A stretch of 64,000 nt of DNA. Origin: Athripsodes cinereus. Lineage: Eukaryota > Arthropoda > Insecta > Trichoptera > Leptoceridae. The DNA is taken from contig OX388310.1 of the NCBI GenBank assembly GCA_947579605.1, positions 5,952,001 to 6,016,000 on the forward strand. The letters run 5' to 3'. Positions within the stretch are counted from its first letter, which is position 1. Each line of letters starts with the position of its first letter. The notes below the pieces were generated by a model, which searched no databases, was not told the origin of the DNA, and saw only the letters and a program-made list of their open reading frames with translations. Shown here piece after piece: positions 1 through 9,705 of this stretch. The position numbers and the translations under genes were made by a program.

Positions 1-499
1 TTTTCATAATTTTATCGTCTCGAACTATTTGTATGATACTATAAAAGCTTCACACAATACAAAAAAACTAGGTGTTCTTTACATGCATTGAAAAGGATGG
101 TTATTTATAGAGCATCGTTATTATGTTATGTACTAGGTGCTGATATAAGGTAGGTAGGTACTATGCAACGATGTGAAACCAATTAACTTTTTGTATTATC
201 TTTTACAGAAGCGAGTGACATTACATGCTATAGGTATAGGTATTATCTATACATCCCAATGCATTCTCATTGTACCTGTTTAAATTTTTCAGTGGCGTGT
301 CTTCCACATATGCCGCAATGGCCAATAAAAAGTATGACAATGGGAAAAATCATAATTTCGCGCTCAGTCTTAAGTAAATTCTTGCGTATTCTTACGTATT
401 CAATACACCATCGGTGTACATGCATGGTAAAGGATGAATCAGATTGTTAATGTTGTAAAGTGTTGTCTCTAGTGCTAAAAATTTTAGCACGTAGCAATG
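1..499. other. AT-rich stretch, nothing recognised
   Basis: No open frame with recognisable homology, no tRNA-like boxes and no clear repeat were seen here. Confidence 0.5.
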
Positions 500-725
500 C
501 GTAACTGTAAGAACATAGTTTGCAAGAATATTGTAATCGTGAGTGGTGTCTTATAGGGAGTGTCTCCTCCAAAGGATATTGAGAGTTGTAATTTAGGAGA
601 GGGTTTTGTCGAGGGAAGCCTTTGAGGCAAATCCTGAGTTCTCTCTTCAAATGTTTCTTTTTTGTTTCGTTGAGTCTGGATGATGTAGGAGTTCAGCTCT
701 TAAAACATCCAGGGGAGAGTGGTGA
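500..725 (-). repeat. Repeat T, copy 1 (unknown dispersed repeat)
   Basis: Read on the minus strand this matches segments at about 4000-4190 and 15570-15800. Shared landmarks in order are a CACCAC start, a phrase around GAGCTGAACTCC, a CATCCAGACTCAAC phrase, CAGGATTTGCC, and a CCTTTGGAGGAGA block about 60 bases later. In translation the copies give related but stop-broken peptides, so it may be an old coding element, but I do not recognise a domain. Class unknown. Confidence 0.6.
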
Positions 726-736
726 CAAATCCTTAA

Positions 737-771
737 TGACAATGTCCTCATAAGACGAAAGACGTCTCTCT
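737..771. repeat. 35-bp motif shared with 13809-13843 (half MITE)
   Basis: This 35-base stretch is identical by eye to 13809-13843. It resembles the right arm of the small inverted-repeat element at 12147-12280 (core CCTCATAAG and GACGTCTCTC). It looks like a half or solo end of that MITE family. Confidence 0.6.
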
Positions 772-1080
772 GAATAAAGAACATACTGTCGAAAAAAATA
801 TAATTCTTAAGTGGCATAATATTATTATTATGGTTGCACTTAAGATAATGCAAGACAAGAACTAAATAAAGCATTATTGTCTTGCTTTAACGTATAGTTT
901 CTTATGTGGGTTATTTCCGTAATATTTCTGTCTCGCTCATCTTCTTCTAAAATACGCTACACAGCACTACATAACTGAAGTGCCCGCATACATAGGTATC
1001 TGTTGAAGGTATTATTTCGCAATTTGTATAGAAATATAATCCAGGCTTACGATCGTAGTAGAATGCGTTGGTTTTCCTTA

Positions 1081-1935
1081 AGAGGGCTCAACACCCCTTC
1101 TTTGGGATTTCATGCAAACGAATTAGCAAAATTACTACCATTTTATTTTTAATATATTTTAAATTCTGGATCACATGTAGGTATGTTATTTTTTATAATT
1201 ATATAATATTTTGAACATTTTTAAATGCGATTTTATCATTTTAGTTTTATTTTGCTGCGAGAAATATAGTGAAAATATTTTTTGAAAATTACCGTCGCAA
1301 TGATGATAGGTTGAGTGGTGCTATTTTAAACAAATTATCCTTAATAATACAAGAGTGTTAATAAAATTTTAAAACCAAGATTAATCTTATAATATCGTGA
1401 ATTTTATGATGCACCTTGATTTATTTATTTACAACACTTGGATTTTCTTAATTATTATGACAAACTGCATACACATAAAAAAAATTCATTATCATAAAAA
1501 TTATAGAAAATGTTTATGATTCAACCATTTGTTTTATTTTTATAATAATATGGAATGTTGTTTACCATGCATACTACATATTATATAACATCATTATGTG
1601 CAATAATCAAGAATAAAGCGAGTTTAACAAATTTTTAGATTCAGAAGGCATACTCTGTGCCGAGCGAGAGCATGTGGGGGTATACTCGCTCCGTCTCTGA
1701 ATTAGGAAATAAATAAATTCAATTTATAGAATAAATACAACTTAAATTTTATTTATATGTGACAACATACTATTTTTTTATACTAATGAATATTTTTGCA
1801 TATAAAATTTTGGCTTATATTTATTAATAAAGCTATTTTATTTATTATTTAAATAATTTTCTCTGCGCCTACTAAAAATTGCTGCCTGAAACCACTAGAG
1901 CTAAATCTGATTTGTACCTTAGGTAAGAACGGCTG
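1081..1935 (+). repeat. 855-bp dispersed repeat, copy 1
   Basis: Direct copy of 24072-24921, starting AGAGGGCTC and ending AAGAACGGCTG in both places. Identity is high along almost the whole length with small indels. There are no terminal inverted repeats, no long frame, no LTR-like TG/CA ends and no obvious target duplication, so its class is unknown. A GC-richer patch at about 1651-1690 is strongly diverged from the other copy while its flanks are conserved. Confidence 0.85.
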
Positions 1936-2074
1936 GCCAGTACCTACTTAAATGAGTGACCATCATAACTATTATTAGTCCAATTTTACAGACTTTATTG
2001 ATTTTAATTATTTTTTCTACAAATTTGGTTTCTATATTATTATAAAAGTGATTATGCTTATTATGATGCTATAT

Positions 2075-2310
2075 GATTTCTAGTATTTTAGGATTTTTTG
2101 CTTTTATATTTATGTTTTTGTATTGTTTTAAGTATTGTATTATCGTTGTTTTTAAATTTACTTTGACTTTTTTAGAGAATTTTAACTTCTGACATTTCTG
2201 GTAAGAGTGGAATCTTCGCTGGTCTACATGTTAAATGTATTAATTGTCAACATATTGTGTAACGACTGTTTGATTCTAAATATTGTAAAAATAAAATAAA
2301 ATAAAATAAA
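2075..2310 (+). mobile_element. LINE-E 3' end, uninterrupted copy
   Basis: Matches the two pieces that flank R1-D at 42141-42185 and 43334-43500. It begins GATTTCTAGTATTTT and runs through TTTACTTTGAC, GACATTTCTGGTAAGAGTGG and CATATTGTGTAACGACTG to a tail of AAAATA units. Because it is unbroken at TTTACTTTGAC, it represents the empty version of the site into which R1-D inserted in the other copy. No coding part is present. Confidence 0.75.
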
Positions 2311-2779
2311 AAATATTTTTTTTTTGTTTCATTAACTTTATATTTTCGCATACTTCAAATTTTTTAAAAATGTCGTTGGCTTGTCCAATATGAAAACTCT
2401 AGACTCGCCTCTGTTATTTTTTTATCACATCGTTAACACCACAGTGTTCTAGTTTTTTATTCTTTTTGCCTACGGTGTTTTAATATTTATATTAAGTTTC
2501 ATAAAAATAAAACTATTATACCATCCCGGCATATCTTATAATTATTGGCAAACTCCACAATGGGAAGGGATATTCAAATGTTTAATGGTATGGCTGGAGA
2601 AATTGATATCTTTAACGTGACGTATGCAGAATTTATAAGGAAATTTAAGATATACGTATTGTAGTTGTGCTATTGTTTGGATATCGTTTAAGGTTATCTT
2701 CTGGGATCGCATTGGCCTTAAGCTGTAATGATCCTTGTAAGAATCATCTTATTGTCAGTAATAATAATAATTGAGTAAG
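2311..2779. other. No feature recognised
   Basis: AT-rich sequence with homopolymer T runs. No homology recognised. Confidence 0.5.
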
Positions 2780-2905
2780 CCTTGAGTTCAGCGATGAGGT
2801 TTTCCACCAATCCTGAATGCCTTAACTTTTGGAAAGGAAGACTTGTGTGTATATTACAAGCGGTTGGTCCGCTGGCTACCTCACTTGTGCGAGATACCAT
2901 GATGA
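2780..2905 (+). mobile_element. SINE-1 fragment
   Basis: Contains the family blocks TTCAGCGATGAGGTTTTCCACC, TCCTGAATG, GGTCCGCTGGCTACCTCAC and the end GAGATACCATGATG, in family order. 5' truncated and lightly degraded. Confidence 0.75.
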
Positions 2906-3520
2906 AATGAATAAATATACAAATTATTAGAAGGATTATACAAAACATTTTTACCATGGATGTTCACACACGTGAAATTTAATGCTTTTGAGACAGACAG
3001 CTTATAGTTTCGATTTGACGTTTATACAAGTGAAATTTAACATTAAGACTATGTTAAGGGTAAACTCCTTATTCTTCCACCCTAAGAATCATGTGTGAAT
3101 AATACAATGTTAATCGGACTACACGTGTGCATTATGTTTTGTGTTACAAAAACTTTGTTAAATTTAATCCTAACCCATCTCATTTACACAATATAACACG
3201 TTATTCTTAACAGCAGCGGTTCCTCTTATGAAGCTTTGACGCGGCGCATTCCCTTTATAAATTCCTATTATTTTTTTTCATTCACACTATTATTTCATAT
3301 TCTAGGGACAAAATTGCAAATATAAAACGTGCATTCGTCTTCGCTGTGTAAATAAAAGTTGATACACATGACAAAAAAATGTAGGAGACCAATATTCTTT
3401 TACATATTGATATTTTCGAGTATCTTATAAAATAGAGGTGTGATGTTACATAATTATGTAAATTTAGCACACGCAACATCATATAAGACTTCACTTTATT
3501 TAGTAGTGCCCGCAGTTTTA
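2906..3520. other. Mostly unrecognised; weak repeat at 3195-3265
   Basis: A phrase around GCAGCGGTTCCTCTTATGAA at about 3210 recurs in altered form near 21650. Nothing else was recognised. Confidence 0.35.
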
Positions 3521-3524
3521 GTAG

Positions 3525-3592
3525 ACTTGAACCCGCAACCGATGTGCGGTTTGCTCAATTAAACTACCGAGTGACATGCCGAAGGCTCAGAT
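3525..3592 (-). repeat. tRNA-like SINE head (degraded)
   Basis: On the minus strand an A-box-like CTCGGTAGTTTAATTGAG is followed about 25 bases later by a B-box-like GGGTTCAAGTC. It looks like the pol III promoter head of a tRNA-derived SINE. It is not a credible tRNA gene because the arms do not pair. Confidence 0.4.
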
Positions 3593-3599
3593 ATGCTTT

Positions 3600-3999
3600 T
3601 TACAAGCCCCAATGACAGACAGAGCTTAGTTCCGGGATATCTTCTTTGGGTACTGCATGCCGGATACTTATCTACAACAAAGACCCTATAATGCATTTTA
3701 TTTGAAGTTACATGAGATTAAGATTTGCGAATAGGACAAACCAATTGTCGACAGATATAATTGCTACTAATGACATTGTGCAAAAAGGACAAATCAAATG
3801 CAAATAGATAGAATTATACCTACCTATTATAACCTACTTTCTAGGTGTTTTCTAGCGACATCTATCTATATTTATGAACACTTTTTGGTATTATGTTAGA
3901 TCTTTGACTAACTGACCACATATTTCATCACTCATTTGATAATATTAAACATATTATGCGTAATGTTGAACTAGTGTTTACTTTCTAGGATATTAAGGG
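3600..3999. other. No feature recognised
   Basis: No coding or repeat homology that I can support. Confidence 0.4.
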
Positions 4000-4190
4000 C
4001 TCCCCACCACTTTCAACTGGATATTTTAGGAACTAAGCTCCTTTAGCATCCAGACTAAACGAAGCAAGGGAATTCTCAGGATTTGCCTTACAGGCTCTCC
4101 CAGACAAAAACCTCTCCTTAATAATTACAAACTTTATTGTCCCTTGGAGGAGATATGTACTCACTACGAGCCACTACTCACTTTTACAAT
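4000..4190 (+). repeat. Repeat T, copy 2
   Basis: Plus-strand copy of the repeat at 500-725 (minus) and 15570-15800 (plus), with CACCAC, CATCCAGACTAAACGAA, CAGGATTTGCC and CCCTTGGAGGAGATATG in the same order. A following frame of about 60 residues (4137-4319) is a by-product of the repeat. Confidence 0.65.
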
Positions 4191-4524
4191 TTAAAAACCT
4201 ACAGAAAAATTGGGAAATCTATAAAGTATTCTTTTTTTATTGTACCTACCGCTACCCACCAGAGTAACCCACCAGCCGCCTCTTATTCTTACTACTATTA
4301 CTATTATAACTACTGCTAATAGTTCCAACATATTATATTTATAAAGTATTACAACCCTCAAGACTATTTCCTTAAAGAACTAATAATAATAACATTTTCG
4401 CACAACACTTCATACCCTCATCATGTCGCTTCAAATAAAACCCATTATAGGGTCTTTGTTGTTGTTTCTATGCCCAAAGAAAAACCTAATACATACATAT
4501 CGACTGTCTAGTTCCATAACTCAA

Positions 4525-4612
4525 CAAGTCGAAATTTATTTTATTTATTTATTTATTTTTGGACAATAAACGGCATTTGCCTTTTACAATACATGACATG
4601 TGTCATACATTC
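4525..4612 (-). mobile_element. SINE-3-type 3' tail, 5' truncated
   Basis: On the minus strand the sequence is a TGTAAAAGGCAAATGCCGTT block, then TATTGTCC and (AAATA)n. The same end occurs at 14440-14480 (attached to a tRNA-like head), 41515-41580 and 52163-52233. It is a 5'-truncated retroposon end. Confidence 0.7.
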
Positions 4613-4677
4613 GAGAAATCGCCAATTTGTGTAATTTTGGTACATTTATATTAGGTATACTTGGCTTGGCTTTGAAC

Positions 4678-4858
4678 CACGTGGCTTGATGACGTGGATC
4701 AAATTCTTAAGGATATCCGCGTGTTGAGTAAGAGAAATCGGCGTGCATGTATGACAAGTAGAAGAAGCGAAGAAGGTATGTAAAGCTATCCTGTAGATCT
4801 ATATCTATATGGCGTTCCGTTCTCTCTGCCTACTCCACCTGGGACACGGCGGGAGGGT
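4678..4858 (+). pseudogene. LINE-A C-terminal fragment
   Basis: Translation gives TWLDDVDQILKD, then RVLSKRNRRACM, collinear with the C-terminus of the better LINE-A copies at 35185-35594 and 50922-52662. The 3' end (CTGCCTACTCCACCTGGGAC, then ACGGCGGGAGGGTAT) also matches. Part of the final coding stretch is rearranged or decayed. Heavily 5' truncated. Confidence 0.75.
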
Positions 4859-5188
4859 ATATTATAGTATAGTTTAACTATTGAACGGAACCACGACAAC
4901 ATAATGCCTCTAACAGCGCGGTGATTGTTAGGTAATATTTTTCACTTTCTATTGTGTTTTTAAAGCATAATGTAAATGTAGCAAAATTACAAAAATGACG
5001 ATTTCTCGAATTTAAGACATTTCGACTTGTTGAGTTGTGGAATTGGAGAGTCGATATATTATGTGTAGACAGTACCGCTTCTTTGTATTTTAGATTGTAA
5101 GTATAGTTCTTAATGCTGGAGCTAAACTACACTATGTCACAAAACGCCATTTTTCAAAATGGGCGTTCATAGTATTGACCATGCTCTT

Positions 5189-5415
5189 TCCGGTAAAGAA
5201 TAAGTCTTCCACTCGTTTTTGCTAGTTTTCAAGTGTCCTCCTGTTAAAGGCAGACGTTCCAAAAATACATAATTATAAGACGTATTACATCTACAATTTG
5301 CAATGAGCCATGTCACCCATCCCGAATGTCTATATTTTTATTTTGTTTATTTTATAAAATGTGGCACGGGAAGAACAACCTGGCTACCCTACATCTGGGA
5401 TATGTCGGGATAGTA
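5189..5415 (+). mobile_element. SINE-1, long copy
   Basis: Runs from CCGGTAAAGAATAAGTC through AAGTGTCCTCCTGTTAAAGG, CACCCATCCCGAATGTC and CCTGGCTACCCTACATC to GGGATATGTCGGGATAG. This is most of the family consensus. It ends about 12 bases before the DNA transposon that starts near 5428. Confidence 0.75.
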
Positions 5416-5679
5416 AAATAGTCTGTAATGGGGTGTTCAAATTTGGCGAATATCGCCAGGCGAATTTTAAAATATATCGCCAAGCGAAAAAACAAAATTC
5501 GCCGGACATCCATTGATCGTCACACCTATTCACACAGTCCACCGATATAGAAACGATCTGTCAGATGCGCTTTGATTTTGACACTGTTTTCAAAATGGCG
5601 GACGTCGAGATGGAGATCGCGAAGTGTTTATTTTTAATCGAAAATGTTATACTAAAGGTTATAAGGCGCCTTTTAATTA

Positions 5680-6121
5680 CCTGAGATATTTGGGAATTGC
5701 CAACCATTAGTGGGGTGTGAGTACTCGTGCATGTACTATTACATATGTACTCCATTTTACCAGCGTTGATACGAAGGCCAAGGCGCAAAGAATTTTCATA
5801 AAGAGGATTAGCGTTGTACTGTAATCCGTCCACAGATGTATCAAAAAGGGCTAGATCATCCGCATATTCAAGATCGTGCAGCACTCCCACAGACGTCTCA
5901 CTGTTTTCACGCTGTGATAAAGGCACACCGCCAGGGCCCAGAATAGATTTTCTGAGCAGGTAGTCCATAATTATGGCAAAGATAAAAGGTGCCAATACAC
6001 AGCCCTGCCGGACTCCAGTGGTGATCCTGAAGGTGTCAGTTGGACCACTTGATGTTCTGACAGAACATTCAGAGTCCATATGCAGGGCTTTGATCATGGT
6101 TACCACCTTGGGCGGGTACAG
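5680..6121 (-). pseudogene. RT domain fragment of RTE-B (inverted segment)
   Basis: About 148 residues of non-LTR reverse transcriptase, read on the minus strand from about 6121. It starts with LYPPKVVTMIKALH, then has the primer-grip-side motif TTGVRQGCVLAPFIFAIIMD and the catalytic box EYADDLALF (YADD at about 5866-5855), and ends at VGNSQISQV. The open frame extends upstream to 6331, but that part is only the antisense of the plus-strand half and should not be read as protein. There is no stop inside the RT stretch. The 5' two-thirds of the element (endonuclease and N-terminal RT) is absent. Confidence 0.88.
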
Positions 6122-6713
6122 TAAATTCAGGTACCTGGGAGCAACCATAACGCCAGAGGGTGATCTCCGGTCGGAATTACCAATCCGCATAGGAGCAGCT
6201 AGCGGGGCTTTCAACAACATGAACAAAGTTTGGAAGGCGTCTGGACTCAGCATCAGGACAAAATGTCGCTTGTTCAATGCGTGCATCATCCCAATCCTTC
6301 TATATGGCTGCGAGTCTTGGCACTTAACCAAGGCTCAAGAGCGGAAGATACTAAGCTTTGAAAACAAGTGTCTTAGAAGGATTTTGGATGTCAGATGGTA
6401 TGAACATGTTACAAATGATGCTGTGCGCCGGCGCACCCAGCAGAGACCTGTAATCTCCGTAATACAAGAGAGACGATGGTCCTGGCTGGGACATGTTTTG
6501 AGAATGCCCAATGATAGTTGGCCAAAAAGAGCACTGTTCTTCCGTCCGCAGGGGTTCCGTAGGCCCGGGCGTCCCTCTTTCACAATACACCGTTCCTATG
6601 ACAACGATATCAGAGCGCAAGGAATGTCGTGGGAAGAGGTGACGCAATTGGCACAGAGACGCTCTGAATGGAGGAGGCTGGTTTCTGCCCTGTGCTCCCG
6701 AGAGGAGCGTTGA
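6122..6713 (+). pseudogene. C-terminal RT/thumb region of RTE-B
   Basis: Frame from KFRYLGATITPEGDL through LLYGCESW, CLRRILDVRWYEH, RRWSWLGHVLRMP and GFRRPGRPSF to a TGA at 6711-6713. These are the usual landmarks of the RT C-terminus in RTE-like elements (the YGCESW and WLGHV boxes). No internal stop. The open frame begins at 5973, but residues before KFRYLG are antisense to the inverted half. A 438-bp second copy at 29464-29901 differs at only a handful of positions, so both insertions look recent. It is non-functional because the upstream half is inverted and truncated. Confidence 0.88.
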
Positions 6714-6854
6714 GGGCGATGATGATGATGATTTTAATTAAGGAAACAAACGCCACAAACCAACAACAAAGATAACAGCTGTCACGAAGCGGGAAACATT
6801 ATAAAATTTATAGGTTATAAAGTTTTTACCATAGACACGAGCGCCGCGTACATC

Positions 6855-6866
6855 TGCGCATGCGCA
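6855..6866. promoter_or_regulatory. NRF-1-like palindrome in DNA transposon arm
   Basis: TGCGCATGCGCA is a perfect 12-bp palindrome matching the known NRF-1 / insect Ewg binding consensus (YGCGCAYGCGCR). It sits in the right arm of the 5428-7020 element. The left arm has CAAAATGGCGGAC, similar to a YY1/Pho site. Binding is inference. Confidence 0.35.
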
Positions 6867-7020
6867 AATCGTTCAATCGGCCAAAAAAGTTGGACTCGAG
6901 ACGATATCGTTTCTACTGGTTTTTATCGTTTCAGACTAGCTGTCATTTTGTTCACACGGTTCAAATGGCTGGCGATATTTTGGTGCCCTGGCGATATTCG
7001 CCAAAGTGAGAACACCACAT

Positions 7021-7730
7021 AATAGTAGAAGCAGCCGTTCAATGTTTTTTTTTTGAACAAATTACATTTGTTAAAAAAATGAAATGAAATTATTATCAAA
7101 AATGATTATGGAACTTAACATCAATTTTTTTATGGATATCACAAAATATAAGTTGTTATCAATGTAGGTGAATATACCATAAAAAAGCATTATGAGGAAT
7201 ACAATACTATGTTTATGAATAACTTGACATAGAGTATTTTCGTTCGCACAAAGTTCTATATAAAAATTATAGACAAGCTATGAAAAGTTTCTAAAATCCA
7301 TTACTGTTTATTGTACATATGTAAGCCAAATTTTTCATAATATTTTTAGGGACATTATATTGTCATTGAAAAACATGTAAGTCAAATAAGCATATTATAA
7401 TGTTCACAAGAGTTACAAGTTTTATTTTTTGTGAATACTGGTCTTAAATATGAAATAAATAAAATCATAAATATTATTAAAGTTTACTTAATTAAAAATA
7501 AAAACATAATTCTTACTATCTGATTCAAATCAAATGAAGTATTTTATAATTTATTTATTTTCCAAAGCGAGTTCAAATAAATTTGAGACCTAGGGAATAA
7601 ACAAATAAAGTGTTCGATACTAAGAGTATACTCGTATTATTACAAAAAGCAAACAAAATATAATTATTTAAAATGTAGGTGGGCAAATCAATCAATTATA
7701 AAATCCACACATAAATATTTGAGTCCGTTC
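7021..7730. other. No feature recognised
   Basis: Very AT-rich. No homology or repeat structure noticed. Confidence 0.5.
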
Positions 7731-7771
7731 GTATGTATGTATGTATGTATGTATGTATGTATGTACGTATG
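7731..7771. repeat. (GTAT)n microsatellite
   Basis: About ten GTAT units with one GTAC variant. Confidence 0.9.
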
Positions 7772-8504
7772 TCCTTAATGGACTCGGAAATTAGGAAAGA
7801 CCGAAGTAAAATAATACACTCTATACAAGGTCTCATCTTCTGGGCAGGTTTAAGGCTTAAAACATTTTAAATATCTTACGTATTGATAAAGATATTTTAA
7901 TTTTAATGCGACCATGTCACAAAATTAGCAACAAAATGTATGTAAAATTAATGCAAGATTTAGTAAATAGCAATATTCACAGTCAAACATTTTTCATTGT
8001 ATTGAATTAATATCAAAATGGATGTAACAATTAATGCAACAATTCTGAAACTAAATATTTAGGGTTTATTTTCGTAATAAAATATCGTGTTTGCTAATGA
8101 GAAAAGCTCTTGAATTACGTGAATAAAAATTGCATATTTTTGACATATTGGGCTATTTTCATAATGGAAGACATTATGAAACCATAGAAAACTATACTGT
8201 AGAATAATAATAGTTTTACCTATAAAATCCATAAACAATGTTAAATGATTTTCAATGAGTGGGAACCTATTTATTTTCACCTAATATTTTTTACATAAAT
8301 TATGAAATATTTGATAGTAAAATATTCTGAAATATTGAAGGATGCAGATAATCCATTTTTAAGGTTTTTTGGGAATAAAGAGTAAATACTTAGGTGACAA
8401 TTTATTCTTGACTTTTTTAATTTCATAGCAAATACCCATTTATGCACTGGAAACCAAAAATACAAATTCGAATGTGGACAATTATAATATTTTAACATTT
8501 ATGT
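7772..8504. other. No feature recognised
   Basis: AT-rich. Short frames here have no recognisable domain. It could belong to the same element as the minisatellite that follows. Confidence 0.4.
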
Positions 8505-9215
8505 GCCTACAATTTTTTAACGAAATGGGATGTTTACCCTTTTTTCTTATAGAAATTTGGGATGACAATCTTCGAGTTTTTACACATTTGGAAGAGGTTT
8601 TTAGCACTTTTTTCATGTAGGTACCTACCAATATGTGGGATTTCTTAACTTCAAGCTTTTTCATCGGGACGAGGTTCTTAGTACTTTTTCTTCCATGTAG
8701 GTTCCTACTTATTATTTTTTTACATAAATGTGAACATCTGAGGTGCCAAACTTCAAGATTTTTCAATGGGAAGAGGTTTTTAGCACTTTTTTCGATATAG
8801 GTACCTACCTATTTTTTTTTACCTAAGTATGGGCATGTGAGGTATCAAACTTCATGATTTTTCATTGGGAAGAGTTTTTCAGCACTTTTTTCGATGTAGG
8901 TACCTACCTATTTTTTTTTACCTAAATATGGGCATGTGAGGTATCAAACTTCATGATTTTTCATTGGGAAGAGTTTTTCAGCACTTTTTTCGATGTAGGT
9001 ACCTACCTATTATTTTTACCTAAATATGGGCATGTGAGGTATCAAACTTCAAGATTTTTCATTAAGAAGAGATTTGCAATGCTTTTTATGATGTAGGTAC
9101 CTACCTATTTATTGTTACTAAGATATAGGCATGTAGGGAGTCAAAAATTAAGTTTTCTCATTGGGAAGAGCTTTTTACTTCTTTTATCCACGTAAGTGCT
9201 TACTCCTTTTTTTTC
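8505..9215. repeat. Minisatellite of about 99 bp, 7-8 units
   Basis: Units are marked by GTAGGTACCTACC, a 12-bp palindrome, at about 8617, 8697, 8797, 8896, 8995, 9093 and 9192, with a weaker unit near 8509. Spacing is 98-100 bp except for one 80-bp unit. Each unit also carries ATTGGGAAGAG, TTCAGCACTTTTTT and GGGCATGTGAGGTATCAAAC. The central units are nearly identical and the edge units are diverged, the usual pattern for expansion from the middle. Confidence 0.9.
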
Positions 9216-9268
9216 AATAAGAATTTGTTGTTTTAACCCATGTATTTGCAAGGTTTTCTATTTAATTA

Positions 9269-9288
9269 AACCCGAGCGATGCCGGGTT
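9269..9288. other. GC hairpin after the minisatellite (possible element end)
   Basis: AACCCG and CGGGTT form a perfect 6-bp stem around AGCGATGC. A GC hairpin behind a tandem array is a common arrangement at the 3' side of non-autonomous Helitron-like elements, but I do not see a clean CTRR end, so the assignment is weak. Confidence 0.35.
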
Positions 9289-9639
9289 ACATACGCTTGT
9301 ATTAAATAATTGTATTTTTTTTTACAAATCGCAAACGTCGAATGACCTGACGAGGCACACCGAGAAAAAGAAGAAGAAATAATAATTCAAGAGTTCCAAG
9401 GAATTCAAGAAATGAAATCTGTTTTTTCTTATCAGCATGAAAAAAAATTGAACCAAAAGAAACAAATAAAAAAGAATATAATATATCCTTCGACTTATGA
9501 ATATTCCACTATAAAAAATATGATAAACCCTGCCTACTCAAGAATATTCCACTCAAAAAATATAAGCCAATTGATGAGAACATTTTATTTCGAAAAACAG
9601 ATTCGATTATTTTTCTTTTGCTTGCTTGCATATTTTATA
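9289..9639. other. Nothing but AT-rich sequence
   Basis: Contains GAATATTCCACT twice about 44 bp apart. No coding homology. Confidence 0.4.
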
Positions 9640-9705
9640 TGCAGCTGGTCTGCTGGCTACCCCACTTGTGGGATATGCCGTGATGGTATAGATAGATAGA
9701 TAGAT
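9640..9705 (+). mobile_element. SINE-1 3' end with TAGA tail
   Basis: TGCAGCTGGTCTGCTGGCTA, then CCCCACTTGTGGGATATGCC, then GTGATGGTATAGATAGATAG. This is the cleanest example of the family's 3' end and microsatellite tail. Confidence 0.85.

Larger units (their letters stand above)
5680..6731 (+). mobile_element. RTE-B retrotransposon copy 1, with inverted 5' part
   Basis: A 5'-truncated non-LTR element whose 3' half reads on the plus strand (6122-6713, then a GATGAT tail) and whose 5' half reads on the minus strand (6121 down to 5680). The two halves abut at about 6121. They encode consecutive parts of one RT: the minus part ends at SQV and the plus part resumes at KFRYLG. The whole is flanked by TTTTAATTA at 5671-5679 and 6732-6740, a 9-bp target duplication. 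This is the signature of twin priming during target-primed reverse transcription. The GAT-rich tail and protein are typical of the RTE group; exact clade is inferred. Confidence 0.88.
5428..7020. mobile_element. TIR DNA transposon carrying a nested retrotransposon
   Basis: The left end GGTGTTCAAATTTGGCGAAT (from 5432) and the reverse complement of the right end (from about 7016 leftwards) match. Both read GGTGTTC, then TTTGGCGAATATCGCCAGG, and both carry a second CGCCA block further in. Without the RTE-B insertion (5680-6740) the element would be about 530 bp, with no coding frame of its own, so it is a non-autonomous DNA transposon. Superfamily is undecided because I cannot define its target duplication. 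The arms are GC-richer than the surroundings and hold CpG-bearing promoter-like motifs (CAAAATGGCGGAC at 5591, TGCGCATGCGCA at 6855). Confidence 0.75.

Noticed and set aside
5561..6331. A single 256-residue minus-strand protein
   Set aside because: Residues 1-70 are antisense to the plus-strand half of the same retrotransposon and the last 37 are flank. Only the middle is RT.
8505..9215. Possible CRISPR-like array because of regular palindromes
   Set aside because: Whole 99-bp units repeat, including the would-be spacers, and the host is clearly eukaryotic. It is a minisatellite.
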